A DNA stretch of 64,000 nt from Actinomadura sp. K4S16 (lineage in GTDB: Bacteria; Actinomycetota; Actinomycetes; Streptosporangiales; Streptosporangiaceae): assembly GCF_008327685.1 (NCBI RefSeq), contig NZ_BDDE01000026.1, positions 1 through 64,000 of the forward strand. Reading direction: 5' to 3'. The notes below the pieces were generated by a model. The model worked only from the letters and a program-made list of their open reading frames with translations. It had not been told where the DNA came from and did not search any database. Positions 56,246 through 64,000 of this stretch are shown here, in pieces. Every line of letters starts with the position of its first letter. Position 1 is the first letter of the stretch. Made by a program: the position numbers and the translations under genes.

Positions 56246-56866
56246 ATGCGTTACATTGACTGGATGCGGCCCACCGTCGACGACTGGTCCACCCGGCACT
56301 CCGTGCTGTCCATGGCCCGGCGGACCGCCGCCCTGGTCAACGCCCTGGCCGACGACCGCCCTGACCCGGCGACCGTTGCCGGCGTGCTCGGCGCCTACGG
56401 CGAGACGGTCCCCTCGCCGGGCCTCAGCACCGGCGATATCGCCGAGATGCACGCGGCCGCCGCTCTGCTCCGGGACGTCTTCGCCGCGGAGGACGCGGAC
56501 GACGCCGCCACCGCCCTCAACCGCCTCCTGCGCGAGCACACCGGGCCGCTCCGTCTGACCTCGCACGGCGGCGGCACGCCCTGGCATCCGCACCTCGACC
56601 GCGACGACGAAGCCCCGTGGGGCGAGTGGCTCCTCGCCTCGTCCTGCATGGCCCTGACCGTCCTGGTCTGGGACCGGCAACGCCCGCCCGGCCGGATCTG
56701 CTCGTCGTCCAGCTGCCAGAACGTCTTCATCGCGCAAGGCAGCGGACCGGAACGCCGTTACTGCTCCCGCCGATGCGCGACCCGCGAACGCGTTGCGGCC
56801 CACCGGCGCGCCCACTCCGCCATGCAGCCCGTAGACCCCGGCGAGGAAGGACACCGCCGCCGCTGA
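56246..56866 (+). CDS. CGNR zinc-finger (ABATE-type) regulator
   Basis: A 206-residue putative transcription factor. The N-terminal region (RRTAALVNALADDRPD) fits the ABATE stress domain; the C-terminal zinc finger has Cys pairs in RICSSSSCQNVF and YCSRRCATRERVAAHR (about 150-188), with the usual CGNR replaced by CATR. ATG 56246 or ATG 56264 may start it; no ribosome binding site is seen, so a leaderless start is possible. It probably controls the divergent MFS gene. Confidence 0.85.
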   Translation: MRYIDWMRPTVDDWSTRHSVLSMARRTAALVNALADDRPDPATVAGVLGAYGETVPSPGLSTGDIAEMHAAAALLRDVFAAEDADDAATALNRLLREHTGPLRLTSHGGGTPWHPHLDRDDEAPWGEWLLASSCMALTVLVWDRQRPPGRICSSSSCQNVFIAQGSGPERRYCSRRCATRERVAAHRRAHSAMQPVDPGEEGHRRR

Positions 56867-56875
56867 AGCCGCGCT

Positions 56876-57265
56876 TCAGGGCGCGCGGCGTTCCGTGCGG
56901 GAACGCCGCGTGTACTCCTGGCCGAGCGCGAACAGCAGCCAGGTGAAGGCGGTGGCGTCGTCGACGATGCCGAACGGCAGGAAGACGTCCGGGATCAGGT
57001 CGACCGGGGAGACGATGTAGATCACCGCGACCACCATCGCGACGATCTTGCCGGTCGAGGTCCGGTAGTACGCCTGCGCGGCCCTGCCGGCCGGCCCGAC
57101 ACGGCGGCGCCTGCGCAGCCGCAGGATGCCCGCGATCAGCAGGACCGCGCCGACGGCCATGACGGCGGCGCCCGCCACGGTGATGTCGACGCCGCCCAGG
57201 TCACCTTCCGCGGTGAGAGCCGGGACGGCGCCCGCGACAAGGAGGACAAGCCCGAGCCAAACCAT
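56876..57265 (-). CDS. DUF1232 (YkvA-like) membrane protein
   Basis: A 129-residue protein with two N-terminal transmembrane helices (WLGLVLLVAGAVPAL; VMAVGAVLLIAGIL), a basic loop (RRRRR) and a C-terminal DUF1232 hairpin with the signature YIVSPVDLIPDVFLPFGIVDD. ATG 57265 follows GGAGGTG. Function unknown for the family. The convergent CGNR gene ends ten bases away. Confidence 0.88.
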   Translation of the reverse strand: MVWLGLVLLVAGAVPALTAEGDLGGVDITVAGAAVMAVGAVLLIAGILRLRRRRRVGPAGRAAQAYYRTSTGKIVAMVVAVIYIVSPVDLIPDVFLPFGIVDDATAFTWLLFALGQEYTRRSRTERRAP

Positions 57266-57562
57266 GCGCACCTCCGGGGGGACGTGTCCTCCGGTATTGC
57301 CGCCCCAGCCGAGTTCACTCCGATTCAGGGGCCACTGCCCGGCGTGAATGCGGCGAGGCGCCGCGCACACGGGCGGCGGGCAACGGTCGGCGGTCGGTGG
57401 GCGCACGGCCGGTGCGCGACTTCGAGTGACCGGCGCGTGACCGCGGCGTCAGCGCGGGCGGGGACCCTCGGATCACGGCTCGCGGACGGGACCCGCCCGC
57501 GAGCCGCCCGTCCAGGCGGCCCCAGGGCCGCGACCACCGGAAAGAACAGAGAGGACACCGCG
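57266..57562. other. 297-bp GC-rich intergenic stretch
   Basis: Between divergent genes; it should carry the promoter for the peptide-YcaO locus, but I see no convincing -35/-10. One frame stays open across it, which at this GC content is not evidence of coding. Confidence 0.5.
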
Positions 57563-57700
57563 ATGGGACACGGGAAATCCGCGAGCGGGCACCTGAACCT
57601 CGCCGACGCCCGCGGCGGGCGGAAGACGGCCGAGGACGCGTTCTTCGCCAGGTCCACCGCCGTCCGGGCCGTCCCTGCCAAGGAGCAGGAGAAGCGGTAG
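57563..57700 (+). CDS. 45-residue peptide, candidate RiPP precursor
   Basis: Starts MGHGKSASGHLNLADARGG and ends VRAVPAKEQEKR. AGAGGA lies seven to eight bases before ATG 57563. It is hydrophilic with no signal peptide and sits immediately upstream of a YcaO gene, as precursor peptides often do. It has no Cys; possible YcaO targets are Ser6, Ser8, Thr22, Ser31 and Thr32. An ordinary small protein is the alternative. Confidence 0.6.
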   Translation: MGHGKSASGHLNLADARGGRKTAEDAFFARSTAVRAVPAKEQEKR

Positions 57701-57726
57701 CCCGCGGCGGCGGACACGCCGCCCCC

Positions 57727-57758
57727 GGTCGCCGCGCCGCAGCCGCGGTGCGGCGACC
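57727..57758 (+). terminator. Strong hairpin between peptide and YcaO genes
   Basis: GGTCGCCGCGCCGC and GCGGTGCGGCGACC pair over 14 positions (one G-U) around an AGCC loop, 26 bases after the peptide stop. Such stems after precursor genes commonly allow more precursor than enzyme mRNA. Confidence 0.65.
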
Positions 57759-57787
57759 GGCCGCCCATCACCTGGGAGGTGTCGCTC

Positions 57788-59116
57788 TTGACCCGTACGA
57801 GACCGTCGTGCCCGCATCCGGGCGGCGTCGGCGACAGGGAGCGGTCCGTCCCGGTCGCCGAGGCGCTCGCGCTCGCCCTCGACGCCGCGCGGGCCCATGG
57901 ACTGCACCTGGCCTGGAGCCCCCCGGACGACACGCTCGACGACCGGGTGACTGTCTTCACCGCCGTCCTGTCGGACGCGGCCGGATCGCCGGTCGGGAAG
58001 GCGACTGGCAAGGGCGTGGGGAGACGATCGCTGGCCAGTGCCCTGTTCGAGGCGTTCGAGCACGCGGCGGCATACGGGACGCTCCCCGGCATACCTGGCG
58101 GACTCGGACGGGAGGTGCTGCCTCCGTCCCCTTTCCAGCAGTTCGACCTGCTCTACGACCACGCTCGCGGTGTCCGGACGGCCGCACCGCAGGCCACGGC
58201 GGAGTTCCGCACGCTCACCGGGCTGTACCCGGCCAGGGCGGGACGCCGAGTCGCCTACCCGCGGGCGGTGACCGATCTCGCCTACCACTGCGGCGACGAC
58301 GAAGCGGACCTGGCCGTCCTGCAGCGGTACACCACGACCAACGGCTATGCGGCGGGCGCCACGCTCGACGACGCGCTCGTCCACGCGGTGAACGAGCTGG
58401 TGGAACGGGACGCGTTCAGCCAGTACCTCCTGTCGTCGGTCCTAGGGCCGCCCCGGCCGCTGCCGCGCATCGAGGGCGGCGCGCCCGGCCCGCTCCGGCG
58501 GGCACTGGAGACCGTCCAGGCCGAGGCCGGCACGAAGGCGACGGTGGTGGACATCACCGCTCACACCGGGTGCGTCGTCATGGCACACCTCGTCCCCCCG
58601 GAAGGCCCGTCCGGTCTGGCCGGGCTGGGCTGCTCCCCCTTCCCCGAGATCGCCTACGAGCGGGCTGTGACGGAGCTGCACCAGGAGTGGACTGCCTTCA
58701 CCAGGGGCGTCACCTTCGCCGACGAGGGTGGGCACGAGCCGGCGAATCTCGCCTCCTATCCCCTGCTCCATCGAGCCGCCACCATCCCGGGACCGGTGTG
58801 CGGGGAACGGCTCGGCTACGAGGAGTTCGTGCGCGGGCGCGGCCGGAGCGGGCCGGCGGACGGGACGCCGGTCCACCTCTTGCACACCCTGCGGAACCGC
58901 GGTTTCGAGGTCTTCTGGAGACCCGTCTGGCGGCACGTGGCCGGCACGCGGGACGAGGAGCACGGCGTGCACGTCGTCCAGGTGATCGCGCCGGGTCTGG
59001 AGCAGTTCCACGGTGTCTTGTTCTGCCGTCCGCTGGTCCCCACCGGGCGGCTGCACTCGCCGCGAACGTGCGCTCTGCTCCTACGAAGAGAACGCCTGGA
59101 GGGAGAACGAGGATGA
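57788..59116 (+). CDS. Stand-alone YcaO-domain protein
   Basis: A 442-residue ATP-dependent peptide-backbone-modifying enzyme candidate. The YcaO ATP-site elements are all present: SALFEAFE with Glu88 and Glu91, GYAAGATLDDAL followed by NELVERD with Glu203 and Glu206, and AVTELHQE with Glu296 and Gln299. There is no C-terminal PxPxP tail, no E1-like partner and no TfuA nearby, so the product could be an azoline, thioamide or amidine. TTG 57788, eight bases after GGGAGG, is preferred over GTG 57779, which abuts it. ATGA-coupled to the next gene. Confidence 0.9.
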   Translation: MTRTRPSCPHPGGVGDRERSVPVAEALALALDAARAHGLHLAWSPPDDTLDDRVTVFTAVLSDAAGSPVGKATGKGVGRRSLASALFEAFEHAAAYGTLPGIPGGLGREVLPPSPFQQFDLLYDHARGVRTAAPQATAEFRTLTGLYPARAGRRVAYPRAVTDLAYHCGDDEADLAVLQRYTTTNGYAAGATLDDALVHAVNELVERDAFSQYLLSSVLGPPRPLPRIEGGAPGPLRRALETVQAEAGTKATVVDITAHTGCVVMAHLVPPEGPSGLAGLGCSPFPEIAYERAVTELHQEWTAFTRGVTFADEGGHEPANLASYPLLHRAATIPGPVCGERLGYEEFVRGRGRSGPADGTPVHLLHTLRNRGFEVFWRPVWRHVAGTRDEEHGVHVVQVIAPGLEQFHGVLFCRPLVPTGRLHSPRTCALLLRRERLEGERG

Positions 59117-60096
59117 AACCGAACCTGACCGAGGGGCCCTACTGCGACGCCCAGCAGATCGTCCGGGCTTCGGCGCGCTTCTACACGGCGGCCGGCGTGG
59201 ACCCCGGGGCGGCGTCCGGCCTCGCCCTCCATCCGATGGTGGACCACTTGGCGTGCGCGCGGTGGTGCGGTGGGGACGCCGGGCCCGTCCCGCCCGAGTA
59301 CCTGGAGCCGGTCGGGAACGGCACCGTCCGGGCGTGGCTGGACCGCGGCCATCCCGCCGACGCCGCCCTCATGAGGACGCTGAACTCCCTCGCCGACCGG
59401 GAGCACGGCCGCGTCGAGCCTGAGGACGAGCAGGGACGGACCGCCCTGGAGGCGCTGCTCACCGAGGCCGACGCTCTGCTCAGAGCCAGGATCCCCGAGC
59501 TGTGGGACCAGGTCCGGTGCTTCGTCACACGCGCCGCGCTCACCCGCGACGAGCACATCGCCGGTGCGTCCTGGGACGACCTCGCGGGTGCGGTCGTCCT
59601 CGGCACGCGGCTGGAGCACCGCCCGGACGCCGCCGCCGAAGCGCTGCTCCACGAGGCCGTGCACGCCAAGACCTACCGCCTCACCCGCGGCTTCGAGAGG
59701 GTCTTCATCGAGTCGACCCCCGAGTTCATCGACATCCCGTGGTGGCGGACCGAGACCTCCAGCAGACGCTGGGACAGCGACCGGGCGTTCTCCGCCTTCC
59801 CGGTGTACGCGCATCTGAGCCACTACTACGAGCGGGTCGTGCGGCTGTCGGCGGATCCGGAGCGGGACGGGTCGCTGCACTGCCTCCAGCGGACGTCCTT
59901 CCGCGCCAGGTACCTGGCGAACCTGGTCCTCCAACTCGACGACCGCCTGCTGGACGGCGAGCGGCGCGCCCTCGTGCGCCGGCTCGCCGAAGCGGTGCCC
60001 GAACCCCCGTGCCTGAACGCGGCGGGGGCGGCCGCGCTGCGCCTGGACCTGCGGTCGTTCCCCGGCGCCGAGCGGGCGCTGTGCTTCACGAGCTGA
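59113..60096 (+). CDS. HExxH-motif peptide-modification protein
   Basis: A 327-residue protein with HEAVH (residues 180-184) in LLHEAVHAKTYRL, then IDIPWWRTE (207-214) and FPVYAHLSHYYE (229-240), a pattern I associate with the HExxH proteins of RiPP clusters, some shown to be 2-oxoglutarate-dependent beta-hydroxylases rather than peptidases. ATG 59113 overlaps the YcaO stop. It would hydroxylate a side chain of the peptide, or possibly cut the leader if it is a true peptidase. Confidence 0.82.
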   Translation: MKPNLTEGPYCDAQQIVRASARFYTAAGVDPGAASGLALHPMVDHLACARWCGGDAGPVPPEYLEPVGNGTVRAWLDRGHPADAALMRTLNSLADREHGRVEPEDEQGRTALEALLTEADALLRARIPELWDQVRCFVTRAALTRDEHIAGASWDDLAGAVVLGTRLEHRPDAAAEALLHEAVHAKTYRLTRGFERVFIESTPEFIDIPWWRTETSSRRWDSDRAFSAFPVYAHLSHYYERVVRLSADPERDGSLHCLQRTSFRARYLANLVLQLDDRLLDGERRALVRRLAEAVPEPPCLNAAGAAALRLDLRSFPGAERALCFTS

Positions 60097-61343
60097 CCGG
60101 CGGACGGCGGGCCGCGCCGCTGCCCGCGGTCCTGCGCGCCCGGCGCTGGATGCTGGCCGGGCTCACGGTGTCGATCGTCGGCAGCAGGGTGGTCGAGGGC
60201 GGCGCCGCGGGCACGGTCGTCCAGGGACTGCTGCCGGTGATGTGGCTGCCCGTGTTCGCCACCGCGGCCGAGGCGCTGGGCTTCGCCGCCCCGCTCACGA
60301 CGCGGCTGCTCTCCCGGTTCCCCCCGGCCGCCGTCCTGGTGGCCTCCGACATGGCCGAGGCCGTCCTCTCCGCCGCCGCCTTGGCCGCGCTTGTGCTGGC
60401 GCCCGCCCGCTCGGGCCCCGTCATGATCTGCTATCTGCTGCTCGCGCTCGTCTTCCCTGCGATCTGCGACGTGGTCGAGGAGCTCTACGCCCGGCAACTG
60501 GCACGCCTCTCACCGGCCCACGCGCTGTCGTTCAACGCCGCGGTCTATTCCATGCTGGGGTTCGTCGGGGTCGTCATCGGCGCACCCATGGGCGGCCTGG
60601 TCTCGGGAAGCTCCTTCGCGCTGCTCGTCGGGCTGAACCTGGTGCTGTCGGCGTCCGGGGCCTGCCTGCGTCTCGTCAGCAGGCGGACCGTGCCGACCAC
60701 CCCCGCGCGAGAGCCGGAGACCTCTGGAGCGCGCAGGTCGTGGACGGACGTAGCGGCGGTGCTCGTCCGCTCGGGGCCGACGTCGCCCGCCGTGGCGTTC
60801 GTGGTGACGGCCGGACACGCGAGCGCGGGCGTCTTCGTCCATCTCTGGACGGCCCGCGCGATGCCCTGGCCGCCCGCCGCCTCGCTGGCACTCGTCGTGG
60901 CCTGCTTCGGCGTCGGCGCCACGCTGGGCCCCCACCTCGCACCCCTGGCGCAGCGCCGGCTGGGCATCCGGGGCGCGCTGGTGCTCTCCCTGACGGGGGC
61001 GATCACCGGGGTCGCGGTGCTCGCCGCATGCCTGGTCCTGCTGCCGCCGGCCGCCGTCTGGCCCGTGGCCCTCGGCCAGGTCGCCACCGGGGCCGCCCTC
61101 GGCCGGATGCGGGACGTGCTGATCACCACGCTGCGCCAGGCGTCGTTCCGCGGCGAGGAGTTCGGCGCCGTCATGAGCTGGTCGTTCGCGCTGTCGTCGC
61201 TGGGCGTGCTGGCGGGCTCCTGGACGGGCGGCGGCCTCGGAGTCGCCGCGCGCCCGCTCCCGGGGCTGGGCGTCCTCGCCGCCGCGCTCGCCGTCGTCCT
61301 GCTCGTGGTCCTGCGCGCGGACGGTCTGCGGAACCGCGGCTGA
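60081..61343 (+). CDS. MFS exporter of the YcaO locus
   Basis: A 420-residue membrane protein with about 12 hydrophobic segments (GLTVSIVGSRVVEGGAAGTV; ALSFNAAVYSMLGFVGVVIGAPMGGLV), similar to MFS exporters found in natural-product clusters. GTG 60081 overlaps the HExxH gene by 16 bases; ATG 60149 would give a shorter form. As last gene of the coupled unit it probably exports the modified peptide. Confidence 0.82.
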   Translation: MLHELTGGRRAAPLPAVLRARRWMLAGLTVSIVGSRVVEGGAAGTVVQGLLPVMWLPVFATAAEALGFAAPLTTRLLSRFPPAAVLVASDMAEAVLSAAALAALVLAPARSGPVMICYLLLALVFPAICDVVEELYARQLARLSPAHALSFNAAVYSMLGFVGVVIGAPMGGLVSGSSFALLVGLNLVLSASGACLRLVSRRTVPTTPAREPETSGARRSWTDVAAVLVRSGPTSPAVAFVVTAGHASAGVFVHLWTARAMPWPPAASLALVVACFGVGATLGPHLAPLAQRRLGIRGALVLSLTGAITGVAVLAACLVLLPPAAVWPVALGQVATGAALGRMRDVLITTLRQASFRGEEFGAVMSWSFALSSLGVLAGSWTGGGLGVAARPLPGLGVLAAALAVVLLVVLRADGLRNRG

Positions 61344-61430
61344 GTCGCGCCCCCGGCGTCCCGCGCTCTCAGTGCGGAGCTTCGAGGTATGACGAGGTCG
61401 GCGCCGGCCCCGGCGGTATACGGTCGGCGC

Positions 61431-62120
61431 ATGACGAGCCGCCGCCCCTCGCCCGAAGCGTCCGCGATGAACGTCGGCGGCTTCGTCCGCGACGACACGC
61501 CGACCGCCGAGGTCGACCGCCGGGAGGCGGTGATGGCGTCGCTGGCCGGAACCGTCCGCGAGCTGGTCGACGCCACGATCCGCACGACCGTCGACGACGA
61601 GGAGGTGCAGCGGGTCCGCGACGACCTCGCCGCACTCGTCGACCGGCTGCGGGCCGCCCAGCTGCCCGGTCCCGCCGGCATCCGGTACAACGCCGAACTC
61701 CGGGCGTGGAACTGGGGCAATGCCGTGATAGGGGCCGCGAACGCGATCGCGCCGCCCCTCCGCGTCGTCCACGGCCCGTCCGGATGCCACGCCGACGTCG
61801 TCCTCGGCGCGGCCTACGAGGGACCTCCCGGACTGGTGCACGGCGGGGTCTCCGCGATGCTCCTCGACCACATCATGGGCGAGACGGCGTCCGGGATGCG
61901 CCGGGCGACCTTCACGGGAACGCTCACCATGCGCTACCGGCGCGGCACCCCCCTCGGCGCCCTCCGCCTCGAAGCGGAGATCGTCCGCGAGGAGGGGCGC
62001 AAGGTGTTCGTGGCGGGGTCGATCGCCGACGCCGACGGCGTGACCGTCGAGGCCGAAGGGGTGTTCATCCAGCCGGCGGGGACGACGGGCGATAGCCCGC
62101 CGGAGCAGCCAAGCACATAG
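61431..62120 (+). CDS. Hotdog-fold (PaaI-type) thioesterase
   Basis: A 229-residue protein. Residues about 75-215 form a 4HBT hotdog domain with the catalytic helix start PPGLVHGGVSAMLLDHIMG and strand TLTMRYRRGTPLG. The first 70 residues are a charged helical extension (DRREAVMASLAGTVRELVD). ATG 61431 is eight bases after a TATACG box, so a leaderless start is possible; ATG 61389 is an alternative. Acyl-CoA substrate unknown. Confidence 0.85.
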   Translation: MTSRRPSPEASAMNVGGFVRDDTPTAEVDRREAVMASLAGTVRELVDATIRTTVDDEEVQRVRDDLAALVDRLRAAQLPGPAGIRYNAELRAWNWGNAVIGAANAIAPPLRVVHGPSGCHADVVLGAAYEGPPGLVHGGVSAMLLDHIMGETASGMRRATFTGTLTMRYRRGTPLGALRLEAEIVREEGRKVFVAGSIADADGVTVEAEGVFIQPAGTTGDSPPEQPST

Positions 62121-62359
62121 AGCCTGCCATGTCTTCGTCCATCGCGGTCGCGTCTTCTGGCGGCGACCACGAGTCAGGCGGGGGTCAGTGCCGGGGCGAT
62201 AAGGAGAACCTGTCACCGGTGGAGTCCCCATGCGGATCGAACAGGGCGGCCCGCCCGGCTGGAGGCGGTGCCGCTCAACCGGATGCTCGCCGCGCCCTTC
62301 GACGCGATGCGGTCCCAGCGCCCCTTACCGGTCGACGGGCGAGGAGGATCTCCTGCCGA

Positions 62360-62875
62360 TCAGTTGAAGCAGTCCTGGTCCTTCAGGTTCAGCGCCATCA
62401 TGGTGACCCGGCCGCGTTCCACCTCGAACTGGTACAGCGCGCGGCGGTTGCCGGGCGCGGTGACGTCCCAGAAGCCGTGGACGTCACGCTGGACGCCCGG
62501 ATAAGCGCGCTTGAGCTCCCGGAACGTGGAACCGACGTGGACGCCGCGCGGAGTGCGGGTGGCGCGGGGCGGCGCGATCATCGCGACCCCGTACTTCTTG
62601 GAGATGTAGACCGACACCTCGTCGCGGCCCGTGGGGTGGTCCTTCAGGTCGAAGCCGTCGCACCACTGTCCGGTGAACTTGCGCACCAGCATCCCGGAGC
62701 GAAGCGCGTCCCGCTCGGAACTGCCGATCTTCAGAGCACCGTAACCCTGGGAAGTGAGCTGGACGGCTTCGCCGGCGGCGAGCACCGCACCCGTCCCGGC
62801 GACGGCGGAGCCCGCGGTGAGGACGAGTCCGAGGACGGAGGCCGTGCCGACAACGGCCATAGTGGCGATGCGCAT
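62360..62875 (-). CDS. Small secreted protein of unknown function
   Basis: A 171-residue exported protein. Signal peptide MRIATMAVVGTASVLGLVL to about residue 30 (AVA). The mature domain (YGALKIGSSERDALRSG, QWCDGFDLKD, VHVGSTFRELKRAYPG, VERGRVTMMALNLKDQDCF) has two Cys that may pair and a repeated GSS/GST plus helix unit, reminiscent of small periplasmic-type secreted domains. No family assigned. ATG 62875 follows AGGAGCAGGGG. Confidence 0.82.
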   Translation of the reverse strand: MRIATMAVVGTASVLGLVLTAGSAVAGTGAVLAAGEAVQLTSQGYGALKIGSSERDALRSGMLVRKFTGQWCDGFDLKDHPTGRDEVSVYISKKYGVAMIAPPRATRTPRGVHVGSTFRELKRAYPGVQRDVHGFWDVTAPGNRRALYQFEVERGRVTMMALNLKDQDCFN

Positions 62876-63039
62876 GAGTTTCCCCTGCTCCTTTGCTTCC
62901 AGGCGGCCTAGCGGTCTCCCCACTTCTGCCCGCACAGTGTTCGCATCAACACAGAGCGTGACGCATTTCGAGCATGCCGAAAGGTGAGCACCGTGTGACC
63001 CCTCACCACGCCACGAAGCGTCCGATGCCAAGCAGGAGC

Positions 63040-63604
63040 CGTCCGACCTTGGAGCGTAGATCCCGCTTCGGCCGGGGACGGCGACACCTGGTTCCCCGGC
63101 CAGGTGGGCCGCCAGATACGGCATGGGCATGCAGAACCCGATGTTGATGCCGACCTGGTTGACAAATGGTCGAGCCGACGGTGTCGACGCCGACCAGCCG
63201 CAGATCCGGGAACGACTGGCGCAGCACGCGGGAGACCCCCGAGCTGTGCCCGCCGGTGCCGACCGAGCAGATCAGCGCGTCGATCCAGGGCAGGGCACCG
63301 ATCAGCTCGGCCGCCAGGGCCGCGTAGACGGCCACGTTGTCGGGATTGCTGTACTGGTCGGGGCACCAGGCGCCGGGAACGCCGCCGGGCGATGCCTCGG
63401 CGGCCAGGGCGAGGCCCGGGACGGAGTCCATACGAGCGGCGTGTTGCCGATGGCGTACAGGAGCGACGCGTCCGGCGAGGGTGCCGGGTACGCGCCGACC
63501 GCCGCGGCGGTCCGATGGTTCGGGTGGTCCGAGCGCAACGCGGGGACCTCGGTCTTGTCCCGATCCGCGCCGGGCTGAGGCGGGCAGGCTGTGGAAGGAC
63601 GCAT
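63040..63604 (-). pseudogene. Decayed PLP-dependent cysteine synthase-like gene
   Basis: In different minus-strand frames one finds, in order, AIGNTPLV (PLP-enzyme N-terminus, near 63440), GAWCPDQYSNPDN and SVGTGGHSSGVSRVLRQ with DLRLVGVDTVGST (63170-63370), and a CMPMPYLAAHLAG-like tail near 63120. The expected 100-150 residues, including the PLP lysine region, between AIGNTPLV and the next block are missing, and frames shift at least twice. A disabled cysteine synthase/cystathionine synthase family gene; ATG 63604 was the probable start. Confidence 0.75.
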
Positions 63605-63910
63605 GGCGGTACTCCGCTCGTGGCAGGGGATGCCGCGGGACGGCGCGAGGAGGCGGGCGAGCGGCACCCTGAAACGGCGGTAGCCGCCGAAGAACCGGCC
63701 AGGCGGCCGGCATCTATCCAGGGGCAAGGCACGGGCTGATCAAGATTGCGAACAATTGCCGCCTCGGCGTCCCCGTGGCGCCTGCTCGCCGACCTCATCA
63801 CCACGCGCAGGGCGATCACGGTCGCCGACGCCCGACGGATCCACTCCTCCTGCCGTGGCGCGTCCTCGCCGCCCCGGAATCCGGCCTCGTCCGGCGGCAG
63901 GGGAGGCGGG
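63605..63910. other. 306-bp region with no supported gene
   Basis: Between the pseudogene start and the DksA/TraR-type gene end. Nothing coding is supported and no structured element stands out; an AT-richer patch near 63738-63760 could hold a promoter of the dead gene. Confidence 0.4.
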
Positions 63911-64000
63911 TCAGGCGCAGGAGATGCAGAGGGCCGCGGCGGGACGGGCCGCCAGGCGGCCGGAGCCGATGGGGCCGCCGCAGGAGGTGCAGATGCCGTA
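63911..64000 (-). CDS. C-terminus of a DksA/TraR-type zinc-finger protein (cut by edge)
   Basis: The last 29 codons read YGICTSCGGPIGSGRLAARP and then CISCA before TGA. The two Cys-x2-Cys pairs (CTSC, CISC) with the intervening Pro-Ile-Gly and Arg-Leu pattern are the four-cysteine zinc finger of DksA/TraR proteins, which act on RNA polymerase. The N-terminal coiled coil lies outside the window. Confidence 0.85.
   Translation of the reverse strand, partial: YGICTSCGGPIGSGRLAARPAAALCISCA

Noticed and set aside
62230..62370. A 46-codon plus-strand ORF with a GGAG site before its ATG
   Set aside because: Composition is Arg/Ser/Pro-rich and typical of noncoding GC-rich DNA, it runs into the convergent secreted-protein gene, and no neighbour suggests a role.
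1..64000. CRISPR arrays, tRNA or rRNA genes, transposases, phage attachment sites
   Set aside because: No spaced direct repeats, cloverleaf-like sequences, transposase-like proteins or integrases were seen; GC content and coding style are uniform apart from short AT-rich promoters.

Overview
The window is high-GC DNA of a filamentous actinomycete. Coding is dense, many starts are GTG, adjacent genes often overlap as ATGA or GTGA, and nearly every insertable frame stays open. Gene families (DUF3073, a c-di-AMP riboswitch on an NlpC/P60 gene, CGNR regulators, an actinobacterial iol set) fit Streptosporangiales/Thermomonosporaceae (Actinomadura-like), but that placement is inference. I saw no tRNA, rRNA, insertion sequence or CRISPR array.

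Region 1 (1-15978) reads as a complete phytate/inositol-phosphate economy. On the minus strand, inositol catabolism genes (Cgl0159-like aldolase, iolC, iolE, and the first codons of a further gene at the left edge) diverge from a GntR regulator. On the plus strand follow a secreted beta-propeller phytase with paired LacI-type operators, its LacI regulator, iolG, a PiT phosphate permease with a DUF47/PhoU-like partner, and a six-gene operon: lipoprotein binding protein, fused permease, ATPase, HAD phosphatase, inositol monophosphatase, Cof phosphatase. iolE and iolG share a promoter-embedded operator, tying the two ends together. The logic is: phytase outside the cell, import of phosphate and (inferred) phosphorylated inositols, intracellular dephosphorylation, then oxidation of inositol.

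Region 2 (16187-20782) holds a hemerythrin, a LuxR regulator, an NlpC/P60 cell-wall hydrolase behind a c-di-AMP (ydaO-type) riboswitch, and a BlaI/M56 peptidase pair.

Region 3 (20860-38572) is a catabolic supercluster: Rieske oxygenase and its reductase, two C-C hydrolase-like enzymes, an MhpB-like extradiol dioxygenase, a molybdenum hydroxylase with an unusual Mo-FAD fusion, an M20-fold protein that has lost its metal ligands, a ribose-type ABC importer, an LLM flavin enzyme, an MmgE/PrpD protein, and two paralogous TetR regulators. Three copies of one palindrome overlap the -10 boxes of the Rieske, reductase and hydrolase promoters. The substrate is unknown, probably an aromatic or N-heteroaromatic compound.

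Region 4 (38623-57265) is mixed: PhyH dioxygenase with AraC, ArsR-SulP-DUF3073, secreted proteins, a second LuxR, transporters, a P2-type cation ATPase, an FMO-SDR pair with AraC, a P-loop protein, and an MFS exporter divergent from a CGNR regulator.

Region 5 (57563-61343) is a compact locus not obviously matching a described pathway: a 45-residue peptide, a strong hairpin, a stand-alone YcaO protein, an HExxH peptide-modification protein and an MFS exporter. It looks like a minimal RiPP (ribosomally made, modified peptide) cluster. Region 6 (61431-64000) has a thioesterase, a secreted protein, a decayed PLP-enzyme gene and the end of a DksA/TraR zinc-finger gene.
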